Shown here piece by piece: positions 6,028 through 11,733 of a stretch of DNA of 11,733 nucleotides. The stretch covers positions 1 through 11,733 of the forward strand of contig JBEKHI010000272.1 in NCBI GenBank assembly GCA_050012355.1, written 5' to 3'. Numbering within the stretch: the first letter of the stretch is position 1; each line of letters opens with the position of its first letter. A model generated the notes under the pieces. That model had not been told where the DNA came from, did no database searches, and saw nothing but the letters and a program-made list of their open reading frames with translations. A program made the position numbers and the translations under genes. This stretch comes from JBEKHI01 sp050012355. GTDB taxonomy: Bacteria > Actinomycetota > Actinomycetes > Streptosporangiales > Streptosporangiaceae.

Positions 6028-6669
6028 CTAGGTGGATGAGCCAGAATACTGCCGCGGGGTCTGGGAACGGAAGCTGCTGCCGAGTTCGGCGCCGAGTCCG
6101 TAGTAGTGGCGGAAGTTGTAGATGAGCGGACTCCACCGGGCCGGGTCGATGTGCTGAGAGCCGGGCACGACGATGCGCGGGTCGGCGTGCACCTTGAGAA
6201 CCTCAGCCTGAACGATGAGGAATTCTCCGGTGGCCGCGGGCCGCACGTCGGTGGCGCGGGCCTCGAACTGGAGCGGGCATTCGGCGACCCGAGGCGGCCG
6301 GACCAGCTCAGACGGCTGGGGCCGTAGCCCGGCTGCGGCGAACTTCGCCGACTCGAAGCGGAAAGTGCCTTGCTTGTGCTCAGGCACCGGGCTGCGCCCG
6401 GTCAGCGGGGCGAGCCGTTCGACCGCCTGCCACTGCGCCGGTGCGGGCACGTTGATCACCAGGTCCTGACGATCGCGGAGATTCTGGGCGGTCTGGCCGC
6501 CGGTGCCCAGACCCAGGACGATCACCTGGCCCAGTGCCCAGGCCGAGGACATGGGCGCGAGGTTGGCGGAACCGTCTTCGTTCTCTGTCGACAGGAGCAC
6601 GACCGGTGTCCCGAAGTACAGGATGCTCGGCGTTATGGTCACGTGGCCTGCGGGTGGCTGGTCGATCAT
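6028..6669 (-). CDS. Flavin reductase family protein (FMN-binding split barrel)
   Basis: A 213-residue protein of the flavin reductase-like domain family, which binds FMN in a split barrel and in characterised members passes NAD(P)H electrons to free flavin for a partner oxygenase. Visible landmarks are HVTITPSILYFGTPVVLLST (9-28), ANLAPMSSAWALG (35-47), the flavin-site stretch GLGTGGQTAQNLRDRQDLVINV (53-74) and a C-terminal HIDPARWSPLIYNFRHYYGLG (173-193). No two-component oxygenase is adjacent; the nearby FAD monooxygenase looks self-sufficient. The start at 6669 fits where the family begins and has a TATCGT hexamer 7 nt upstream, suggesting a leaderless message. The in-frame ATG at 6732 has GGGAG 9 nt upstream and would add 21 residues; the sequence does not settle which is used. 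First gene of a likely three-gene run. Confidence 0.82.
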   Translation of the reverse strand: MIDQPPAGHVTITPSILYFGTPVVLLSTENEDGSANLAPMSSAWALGQVIVLGLGTGGQTAQNLRDRQDLVINVPAPAQWQAVERLAPLTGRSPVPEHKQGTFRFESAKFAAAGLRPQPSELVRPPRVAECPLQFEARATDVRPAATGEFLIVQAEVLKVHADPRIVVPGSQHIDPARWSPLIYNFRHYYGLGAELGSSFRSQTPRQYSGSST

Positions 6670-6774
6670 GCGGCCGACGATAGGGCGAAGACACTTCGGC
6701 GTGAGACGAAACGGGACGCGCCAGCGGCTCATCGACGTCTTCTCCCGGGTTAGCGCACTCTGACCGCCCGATAT

Positions 6775-6790
6775 ACCGGATATTTCCGGT
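6775..6790. promoter_or_regulatory. Perfect 6-4-6 dyad, candidate TetR-type operator
   Basis: ACCGGA (6775-6780), TATT, TCCGGT (6785-6790) is a perfect inverted repeat with the same 6-4-6 geometry as the sites next to the other TetR gene, but a different sequence. It lies upstream of the flavin reductase run that ends in the second TetR gene, so that TetR is the obvious candidate ligand. It could also act on the chitinase gene on the other side. Confidence 0.45.
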
Positions 6791-6819
6791 GGCTGAGGTG
6801 CGCGAACCCGGGAGAAGAT

Positions 6820-6866
6820 GCGCGGCCCCCGGTTTCGGCTGCCGCGCGGCCCCGGTTTCGGCTGCC
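6820..6866. repeat. Two-copy tandem repeat, about 24 bp per unit
   Basis: Unit one (6820-6843) and unit two (6844-6866) both read GCGCGGCCCC(C)GG followed by TTTCGGCTGCC; they differ only by one C in the C run. A very degenerate third unit may follow at about 6867-6892. The repeat lies in the gap between the flavin reductase and chitinase genes. No function is evident. Confidence 0.7.
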
Positions 6867-6964
6867 GCACGGGGAGCCCGGTTGGCTACGGCGCGTCGAC
6901 GGGCACCACATTGGCGACCTACGCGGTCGCGAACCAGCGGGACAACGCCTGGGCTCTCACGCTC
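6867..6964. other. Unassigned part of the 376-bp gap before the chitinase
   Basis: The gap between flavin reductase and chitinase genes runs from 6670 to 7045. It holds the 6-4-6 dyad, the tandem repeat and the chitinase promoter. This middle stretch has no recognised element. Its plus-strand frame in register with the chitinase (including TLATYAVANQRDNAWALTLL) shows G/C-ending codons, but there is no credible start and the frame crosses the promoter. It may be a gene remnant or plain high-GC spacer. Confidence 0.3.
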
Positions 6965-6993
6965 TTGACGGAGGGATTACTGAGGACTAGCGT
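6965..6993 (+). promoter_or_regulatory. Housekeeping-type promoter of the chitinase gene
   Basis: TTGACG (6965-6970), a 17-nt spacer and TAGCGT (6988-6993) match the actinomycete major sigma factor consensus. Transcription would begin near 7000, giving a leader of about 45 nt. The leader (about 6998-7032) is strikingly A/T-rich for this genome, which should keep the ribosome site unfolded. I saw no DasR-type chitin operator. Confidence 0.6.
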
Positions 6994-7045
6994 CTCCATC
7001 AAAATGAATAAGAAACTTTACTATTTATACTCAAGGGGACCAAAC

Positions 7046-8158
7046 ATGAGACGACGAAAGGCAACCCTCCTGACCGCGCTGGCCGCCAGCACCACCGCGC
7101 TGCTCACCCTCGCAGCCACCGCAGCCGGCGCCAGCACCACCGCCACCGCCGGTACCGGCTCCGGCACCACCGGCAGCAGCAACAACAACAACAACAACAA
7201 CAACAACGCCGCAGGCTCCCGACCGCTGCCCTACCAGGTCTTCGCTCCCTATTACGAGATGTACGACACCAGCACCGACCTCGCCACGCTGTCGCAGCAG
7301 TCCGGCTCCCGGTACCTGTCGCTGGCGTTCCTGCAGACCGCGACGCCCGGATCCTGCACCGCCTACTGGGACGGCGACACCACCGAGCCGATCGCCACCT
7401 CGAGCTACGGCGGCGACATCGCGGACATCCAGGCGCACGGCGGCAACGTGATCCCGTCGTTCGGCGGCTACGCGGCCGACACCACCAGTACCGACATCGC
7501 TGACAGCTGCACGAGCGTCCCGGCCATCGCCGAGGTGTACGAGAGCCTCATCACCACCTACCACGTGCCCCGCATCGACCTGGACGTCGAAGCCGACTCG
7601 CTGACCAACACGGCCGGGATCAACCGGCGTAACGAGGCGATCGCGCTGACGGAGCGGTGGGCGGCGGCGCACCACCGGCGGATCCAGTTCTCCTACACCG
7701 TGCCTACGTTCCCGACCGGCCTGACGTCCTCCGGGCTTGCCGTTCTGCAGAACGCCATCGCCGACGGCGCCAGGATCAGCACCGTGAACATCATGACGTT
7801 CGACTACTACCTCGGCACCGAGCAGGACATGGTGGCCGACACCGAGAGCGCCGCCGACGCGTTCTTCGGCCAGCTGCAGACGCTCTACCCGAGGGCGACA
7901 GCCCGGCAACTCTGGCACATGATCGGCTTCACGGAAATGCCCGGCATCGACGACTACGGCCCGGACGAGACCTTCTCCACCGCCGACGCGGTCACGATCC
8001 TGCACTGGGCGCAGCGGCAAGGGCTAGGGCTTATCTCGTTCTGGGCGCTGCAACGCGACAACGGCGGTTGCCCGGGCACCAAGGGCGCCGGGACCTGCTC
8101 CGGCGTGAGCCAGCCGACGTGGTACTTCAGCCACGTATTCGAGCACTTCACGAGCTAG
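7046..8158 (+). CDS. Secreted GH18 chitinase-like glycoside hydrolase
   Basis: A 370-residue exported glycoside hydrolase of family 18, which cleaves beta-1,4-linked N-acetylglucosamine chains with a catalytic Glu and substrate assistance. Residues 1-29 form a signal peptide (MRRRK, a hydrophobic core, then TAAGA). Residues 30-57 are a Ser/Thr/Gly/Asn linker with nine Asn in a row. The catalytic barrel follows: LSLAFLQT (91-98), GGNVIPSFGGY (132-142), the active-site DLDVE (178-182) with Glu182 as predicted acid, VNIMTFDYY (247-255) and SFWALQRDNGG (331-341). The first Asp of the usual DxxDxDxE is Pro175. Four Cys (104, 155, 342, 351) could form two disulfides. No chitin-binding domain is seen. 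ATG 7046 is chosen for AAGGGGAC 6 nt upstream and the signal peptide. Role: outside the cell, chitin degradation or hydrolysis of related polymers. Confidence 0.87.
   Translation: MRRRKATLLTALAASTTALLTLAATAAGASTTATAGTGSGTTGSSNNNNNNNNNAAGSRPLPYQVFAPYYEMYDTSTDLATLSQQSGSRYLSLAFLQTATPGSCTAYWDGDTTEPIATSSYGGDIADIQAHGGNVIPSFGGYAADTTSTDIADSCTSVPAIAEVYESLITTYHVPRIDLDVEADSLTNTAGINRRNEAIALTERWAAAHHRRIQFSYTVPTFPTGLTSSGLAVLQNAIADGARISTVNIMTFDYYLGTEQDMVADTESAADAFFGQLQTLYPRATARQLWHMIGFTEMPGIDDYGPDETFSTADAVTILHWAQRQGLGLISFWALQRDNGGCPGTKGAGTCSGVSQPTWYFSHVFEHFTS
7181..7207 (+). repeat. (AAC)9 microsatellite encoding nine asparagines
   Basis: Nine perfect AAC codons in the chitinase linker (residues 46-54), preceded by AGC codons. 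Perfect trinucleotide tracts can change length by slippage; here any change stays in frame and would only alter linker length. The antisense of this tract yields a false poly-leucine frame. Confidence 0.95.
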
Positions 8159-8171
8159 TCCACCAAGCGTG

Positions 8172-8212
8172 CCTGGTCACCCAGCGAGCAACCGTCCGCC
8201 GGCGTGACCAGG
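8172..8212. terminator. Inverted repeat between chitinase and dehydrogenase genes, likely two-way terminator
   Basis: CCTGGTCAC (8172-8180) and GTGACCAGG (8204-8212) are perfect 9-bp arms with a 23-nt loop. The repeat fills the 58-bp gap between two convergent genes and could serve both. There is no U tract, and the long loop lowers confidence. Confidence 0.55.
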
Positions 8213-8216
8213 TCCG

Positions 8217-9200
8217 CTACTGCTCGGGTGGTGCTTCGGCTAGTTCGCTGAACAGCTCGGCGTAGTCATAGGCGTGCTCGGGTTTCGCGCGCACCGCCGC
8301 GTCGATCATCGCGGCGTCCTTGCCGACGAGAATCCGCCAGGTCCCCGATCGCACGCCGTCGAGGATGATGGTCGCGGCTTCGGCCGCGCTGAGCGGCGCC
8401 TTGTCGCGGAACTCAGTGTTCGCCCGCACGAGCATCTGGCGCAGCTCATCCACGGGTGCGCCCTCGGCCAAGACACCGGCCCGGATCAGATCGGCGCGGA
8501 CCCTGGGCGGGATCAGCTCTTCCACCTGGGCGTCGCTCATGTCCTCGGGCGCGGGCAGGCCACGGGCGCGCAGGCTATTGACGATAATGTCGGTGCCCAC
8601 GTGCCCGGGCAGCACCAGGGCGACCCGGACCTGGGGCGCGTTGACGCGCAGGTCCTCGATGAGCGCCTCGGTGAAGCCCCGCACCGCGAACTTGGCCGTG
8701 CTGTAGGCGGAATTCGGTCCGCCTGGGCCCAGTGACGCCCAGAAGCCGTTCACGCTGCTGGTGTTGACCAGGACGCCGTCACCGCTCGCGATGAGTGCCG
8801 GCAGGAACACGCGGGCGCAGTTGTACACGCCCTGCCAGTCAACGGCGAACGTGCGCTCCCAGACCTCCCGGGGGCTGGTGACGAAGCTCTCCCCGCCACC
8901 GATACCAGCGTTGCTGAAAACCAGGTCGACATGGTCGCTGGCGTGCTGTTCGAGCAGCTCATCACGGAACAGCAGGACCTGGGCTTCGTCGGAGACATCA
9001 CAGACACGGCTGGTAACCCGGACGCCGGATGGCGCGGCCGCCCACGCCGTGGACGCGGTCACCGCGACCGCGTCCGAGTTCAGGTCGCAGGTCGCGACCG
9101 AGCACCCCTGCGCCGCCAGCTGACGGACAAGCTCGCGGCCCATTCCGGAGCCGCCACCGGTCACCACCGCGAGCTTGCCCGTGAATGAGTCCACAGCCAT
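8217..9200 (-). CDS. Classical short-chain dehydrogenase/reductase
   Basis: A 327-residue NAD(P)(H)-dependent oxidoreductase of the classical SDR superfamily, acting on an alcohol or carbonyl substrate that the sequence does not reveal. The cofactor loop is TGGGSGMG (14-21); Asp39 after the second strand in ATCDLN would favour NAD(H). NAG is at 97-99, and the catalytic set is Ser149 (NTSSV), Tyr166 and Lys170 (YSTAK), with Asn124 absent: that region reads VDWQGVYN. PGHVGT (198-203) closes the site. A C-terminal extension of about 80 residues beyond the usual 250 is present, as in longer actinomycete SDRs. It starts at ATG 9200 with a modest AGGT site overlapping the stop of the upstream 63-residue gene, 5 bp away, so the two are probably translationally coupled. 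Confidence 0.9.
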   Translation of the reverse strand: MAVDSFTGKLAVVTGGGSGMGRELVRQLAAQGCSVATCDLNSDAVAVTASTAWAAAPSGVRVTSRVCDVSDEAQVLLFRDELLEQHASDHVDLVFSNAGIGGGESFVTSPREVWERTFAVDWQGVYNCARVFLPALIASGDGVLVNTSSVNGFWASLGPGGPNSAYSTAKFAVRGFTEALIEDLRVNAPQVRVALVLPGHVGTDIIVNSLRARGLPAPEDMSDAQVEELIPPRVRADLIRAGVLAEGAPVDELRQMLVRANTEFRDKAPLSAAEAATIILDGVRSGTWRILVGKDAAMIDAAVRAKPEHAYDYAELFSELAEAPPEQ

Positions 9201-9205
9201 GATGG

Positions 9206-9397
9206 TTACCTGTCGTGCCAGCGTGCGTCAACGGTCCAGGGTGCCTGTAGCTCGACGACCCGCCGGGTCGCGTAGTTCATCTCCGCGACGGTCAGCCGGA
9301 TCCGCCGCCACGCTCCGCGGAGCCGCCCCTGGCCGGCGAAGGTGACCAGCTGTGTCGTCGTAGGCTGAATTTCCTTGTGGGTAAGTTGTGCGGACAT
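9206..9397 (-). CDS. Small 63-residue protein, unknown function
   Basis: Short gene supported by ATG at 9397, AGGA with a 7-nt spacer upstream, strong G/C bias at third positions from about codon 16 onward, and tight packing against the dehydrogenase (5 bp gap). The protein is soluble and basic, with an Arg-rich central part (GRLRGAWRRIRLTVAEMNYATRR, about 24-46) likely to be helical and a Trp-containing tail (APWTVDARWHDR, 52-63). There is no cysteine, membrane segment or signal peptide. I do not recognise a family. Its place between a LuxR regulator and a dehydrogenase suggests an accessory or binding partner of the dehydrogenase, or a small regulator; that is inference only. Confidence 0.7.
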   Translation of the reverse strand: MSAQLTHKEIQPTTTQLVTFAGQGRLRGAWRRIRLTVAEMNYATRRVVELQAPWTVDARWHDR

Positions 9398-9422
9398 TGC
9401 CTTGTCCTATCTGCTGGGATCT

Positions 9423-9439
9423 GGCCGGGTTTCCCGGCC
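9423..9439. repeat. GC-rich hairpin upstream of the 63-residue gene
   Basis: GGCCGGG (9423-9429), TTT, CCCGGCC (9433-9439): perfect 7-bp arms, 3-nt loop, ending 26 nt before the small gene's ATG on the minus strand. It may be a leader structure, a terminator for the LuxR transcript without a U tract, or an operator. The sequence does not decide. Confidence 0.45.
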
Positions 9440-9478
9440 CTCATCCACAGGTTCGCCCGCCAAGCCAGGTCCGCGGCA

Positions 9479-9530
9479 GGGGTCGAATTACCCCTCTTGG
9501 CGCCAGTCCAGGGCCGGGGTGGAATCACCC
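9479..9530. promoter_or_regulatory. Paired dyads GGGGTnGAATnACCC, candidate regulator sites
   Basis: Copy 1 is GGGGTCGAATTACCCC (9479-9494) and copy 2 is GGGGTGGAATCACCC (9516-9530), start to start 37 bp. Both are inverted repeats with GGGGT or GGGTG arms. They lie about 80-135 bp upstream of the 63-residue gene, just after the LuxR gene, where an activator would bind. The LuxR protein is the natural candidate. A weaker reading is short hairpins ending the LuxR transcript. Confidence 0.5.
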
Positions 9531-9536
9531 ATACCT

Positions 9537-11733
9537 TTAAACCAGGCCGACGCCGAGGGCGAGGCGGGTGAGGTCGGCGCGACGCCGGCACCCGGTCTTG
9601 TCGCGGATACGGTCCAGGTGCGAGCCGACCGTGCGCACGCTGATGTATAGCTGGGCCGCGATCTGAGCGTCGGTATGCCCCCGGGCGACCAGGGTGATCA
9701 GCTCCCGTTCCCTGGGGCTGAGCCGGTCCGCGCCCGGTGGCGCGGCTGGCGGTTGCGGATCCGCGGCGGTGAGGATGAGGGCGTACTCGGCCGCGGTGGC
9801 CAGGCTCATCGCTTTCCCGCGTTCCTCGGCCGTTCGCGACTGAGCGGGCCCGAGCGCGCGCCGGGCTTCACGCAGGGATCCCTGCCGCTGGAACCAGCCC
9901 TCCGGCACACCAGGGTGCGACGGCACCGAGAACCCATCGCGCCCCTGGATCACGACCACCGCCGCCCATATCGTGACGGCCTCGGCGCAGCGCCCGGTCC
10001 AGGCGCACAGGTACCCGCAGCAGTCCAGGTCGTCGATCAGCCGTGCTCGTGAGCCGGTCCGCAGGGCGGTCTGGAGCCCCTCCCGTAGGTGCGCGGCGGC
10101 GTCATCGAAACGCTCCGAGTTCAGGTCGAGAACCACCATCTTCTCCAGCAGGTTCCCCAGGCTCCACAGGTCGCCCGCCTCCCGGGCACCGGCCAGCCCC
10201 GCCGCACAGACCCGCTCGGCACCGGTCGCGTCGCCCGCGTTGATCAGCACGGTCGTCAGGATGTGATCGCACACCCGGGCCGTCGGGCCACGCTTGCCGG
10301 CCGTGAGCCGCTCGGCCAGCTGGGCCATCTGCACGGCCCCTACCCGGTCGTCGACGGTGCAGGCGACTAGGCCGAGGACCGCCAGGGACAACGCCTCGGC
10401 GAGCGGGTGATCACCCTCGCGGGCGACAGCCAGGGAACGACGGGCGTCCTCGGCCGCCTCGGCGATCCGGCCCATGGTCAGCAACGTAGCCGACCGGCCG
10501 CACAGGCACCTGGTCACGAGCGGGACCGGACTCTGGTCTCCGATGGCGTCGCGGACAGCGGTGAAGTGGCGCAGCGCCCCGGCCGGATCAGCCGAATCGA
10601 GCGACGCCTGCCCGAGCCAGCTGTGCCCGATGCACCACGCGTCACTGCCCGCGGCGGCGCGGTCGACGACCTCCCGTAGCAGAGCCAGCTGACCCGCCAT
10701 CCGGCCCCGGGCCCGCCACCACCAGGTCAGCGCGACCGCCAGCCGCGACGCCACGGCCGCATCATGCTCCCTGGCCCAGTCCAGCACCTGGCGGGTCGTG
10801 GCGTCCTCGGCATCGAGCCACCGGGCAGCGGCCACCTCGTCGATCTCAACCGTCAGCCCCGCCGACGCGGTCTCGGCCACGCCCAGCGCGTACCCGGCCA
10901 GCGCGGCGGTCACGACCTCGCCCTCGCCGGCCTCGGCTAGCAACCCCGCCCCGTAGGCCCGCAGCGTCTCCAGCATCACATACCGGACCCGGCCATCCGG
11001 ACCAGCCCGCGGCGGGACCAGCAACGAGCAATCCACTAGGTGCAGCACGGCCGAGCTAGCCCCAGCCCCCGCGACCGCTTCGGCCCCGTCCAGCGTGAAC
11101 GGCCCGGGAAATACCGACACCGCGCGGAATACCCGCCGCTCGTGTTCAGCCAGCAGCTGGTAACTCCACTCCACGGTGGCCGCCAGCGACCGGTGCCGGC
11201 CCGGTGCCAGCCGGTCCCCGGAATCCAGCAGGGTGAACCGGTCATCGATCCGGTCCAGCAACTGCGCCACGCCCAGCGCCTCGACCCGCGCCGCCGCGAG
11301 CTCAATCGCCAGCGGCATCCCGTCCAGCCGCGCCACCAGCCGCCCCACCACCGGCGCGGTCTCCCCGTCCAGGGTGAAACCCGCGTCAGCCCGGCGGGCC
11401 CGCTCCGCGAACAGCGCCACCGCCTCCGACCCGCCAGCCTCCGCCGGGTTACCTGGATCCGGCAGGGTCAGCGGCGCCAGCCGGAACCGTGCCTCCCCCG
11501 CCACCCGCAAGGGCTCCCGGCTGGTGGCCAGCACGCGCACGTCATCGGCAGCGAGCAGCAGCCTGCCGCACAACTCCGCCGCCGCGCCGATGACGTGCTC
11601 GCAGTTGTCCAGTATCAGCAGGAGCTGCCGGCGGGCCAGCACGTGCGCCACGCCATCGGCTGCCGCCACGCGCAGGTCACGGATTCCCAGCGCCGCCGCG
11701 ACCGCGGCCGCCACCTGCGCCGGATCCCGCACC
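9537..11733 (-). CDS. Large ATPase-LuxR transcriptional regulator, N-terminus outside the window
   Basis: The C-terminal 731 or more residues of a STAND-type regulator: an ATPase, a helical repeat sensor and a LuxR DNA-binding domain. Visible residue numbers count from the right edge. The Walker A loop lies outside the window. Seen are Walker B in LLLILDNCEHV (37-47), the sensor ATSREPLRV (69-77), the GMPLAIELAAARV block (138-150) and a winged-helix-like part (180-220). Residues about 230-650 are Ala/Leu-rich helical repeats of TPR character that probably sense a signal. The C-terminal helix-turn-helix (671-731) begins LSPRERELITLVARGHTDAQ and contains ISVRTVGSHLDRI. Such proteins usually activate neighbouring genes. 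It lies on the same strand as, and 139 bp upstream of, the 63-residue gene and dehydrogenase. Confidence 0.9.
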   Translation of the reverse strand, partial: VRDPAQVAAAVAAALGIRDLRVAAADGVAHVLARRQLLLILDNCEHVIGAAAELCGRLLLAADDVRVLATSREPLRVAGEARFRLAPLTLPDPGNPAEAGGSEAVALFAERARRADAGFTLDGETAPVVGRLVARLDGMPLAIELAAARVEALGVAQLLDRIDDRFTLLDSGDRLAPGRHRSLAATVEWSYQLLAEHERRVFRAVSVFPGPFTLDGAEAVAGAGASSAVLHLVDCSLLVPPRAGPDGRVRYVMLETLRAYGAGLLAEAGEGEVVTAALAGYALGVAETASAGLTVEIDEVAAARWLDAEDATTRQVLDWAREHDAAVASRLAVALTWWWRARGRMAGQLALLREVVDRAAAGSDAWCIGHSWLGQASLDSADPAGALRHFTAVRDAIGDQSPVPLVTRCLCGRSATLLTMGRIAEAAEDARRSLAVAREGDHPLAEALSLAVLGLVACTVDDRVGAVQMAQLAERLTAGKRGPTARVCDHILTTVLINAGDATGAERVCAAGLAGAREAGDLWSLGNLLEKMVVLDLNSERFDDAAAHLREGLQTALRTGSRARLIDDLDCCGYLCAWTGRCAEAVTIWAAVVVIQGRDGFSVPSHPGVPEGWFQRQGSLREARRALGPAQSRTAEERGKAMSLATAAEYALILTAADPQPPAAPPGADRLSPRERELITLVARGHTDAQIAAQLYISVRTVGSHLDRIRDKTGCRRRADLTRLALGVGLV

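Noticed and set aside
6818..7045. N-terminal extension of the chitinase from 6818 or 7004
   Set aside because: It crosses the tandem repeat and the promoter, has no ribosome site, and would bury the signal peptide that begins at 7046.
6965..7045. DasR-type operator (ACTGGTCTAGACCAGT-like) expected before chitinase genes
   Set aside because: No convincing match was seen in the promoter region.
7021..7206. Minus-strand frame beginning with a run of leucines, resembling a signal peptide
   Set aside because: The leucines are the antisense of the (AAC)9 tract and linker; artefact.
7031..8020. 329-residue minus-strand frame opposite the chitinase
   Set aside because: The Val/Gly/Arg-rich translation has no family signature and mirrors a well-supported chitinase gene; typical high-GC antisense frame.
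9375..9650. Plus-strand small frames in the gap between LuxR and the 63-residue gene
   Set aside because: They span the dyads and the antisense of the LuxR C-terminus, with no ribosome site or codon bias.
1..11733. CRISPR array, tRNA, rRNA, insertion sequence or prophage genes
   Set aside because: No regularly spaced repeats, cloverleaf, transposase or integrase motifs were seen anywhere in the window.

Overview
The window is high-GC DNA with G/C-rich third codon positions, GTG as well as ATG starts, many TetR and LuxR regulators, and a secreted GH18 chitinase behind a Ser/Gly/Thr/Asn linker. This fits a soil actinomycete, probably a filamentous one; genus cannot be told from sequence alone. 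Gene density is high. I see no insertion sequence, integrase, tRNA, rRNA or CRISPR array, so this looks like ordinary chromosomal accessory and metabolic territory.

Layout, left to right. (1) 1-139: a probable truncated gene on the minus strand, behind a perfect 17-bp palindrome. (2) 154-582, minus: osmC, a thiol peroxidase, divergent from (3) 653-1582, plus: a calcium-dependent nucleoside hydrolase ending in a strong hairpin. (4) 1644-2162, minus: a five-helix membrane protein, divergent from (5) 2284-2916, plus: a LysE/RhtB exporter whose ribosome-binding region lies in a perfect hairpin. (6) 2920-3498, minus: a TetR regulator, divergent from (7) 3593-4795, plus: an FAD-dependent monooxygenase. 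The gap between them holds two matching 16-bp dyads 32 bp apart. (8) A run on the minus strand, read right to left: flavin reductase (6669 to 6028), four-helix membrane protein (6018 to 5518), then a second TetR (5488 to 4544) whose last 83 codons run antisense into the monooxygenase. (9) 7046-8158, plus: the chitinase, with a good housekeeping-type promoter. (10) A run on the minus strand: a large ATPase-LuxR regulator (entering from the right edge and ending at 9537), a 63-residue protein (9397 to 9206) and a short-chain dehydrogenase (9200 to 8217).

How they may work together. The TetR/monooxygenase pair looks like a self-contained, ligand-induced detoxification or tailoring switch. The LuxR, small protein and dehydrogenase form a likely local circuit: the gap between regulator and small gene carries two near-identical dyads, and the small gene is tightly spaced with the dehydrogenase gene. 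The flavin reductase, membrane protein and second TetR may be one transcript.

No clearly new large system is visible. The points most worth checking are the unnamed 63-residue protein with its regulator and paired dyads, the paired TetR operators, and the TetR that has lost its normal stop codon. All family names come from motif recognition, not from database searches.
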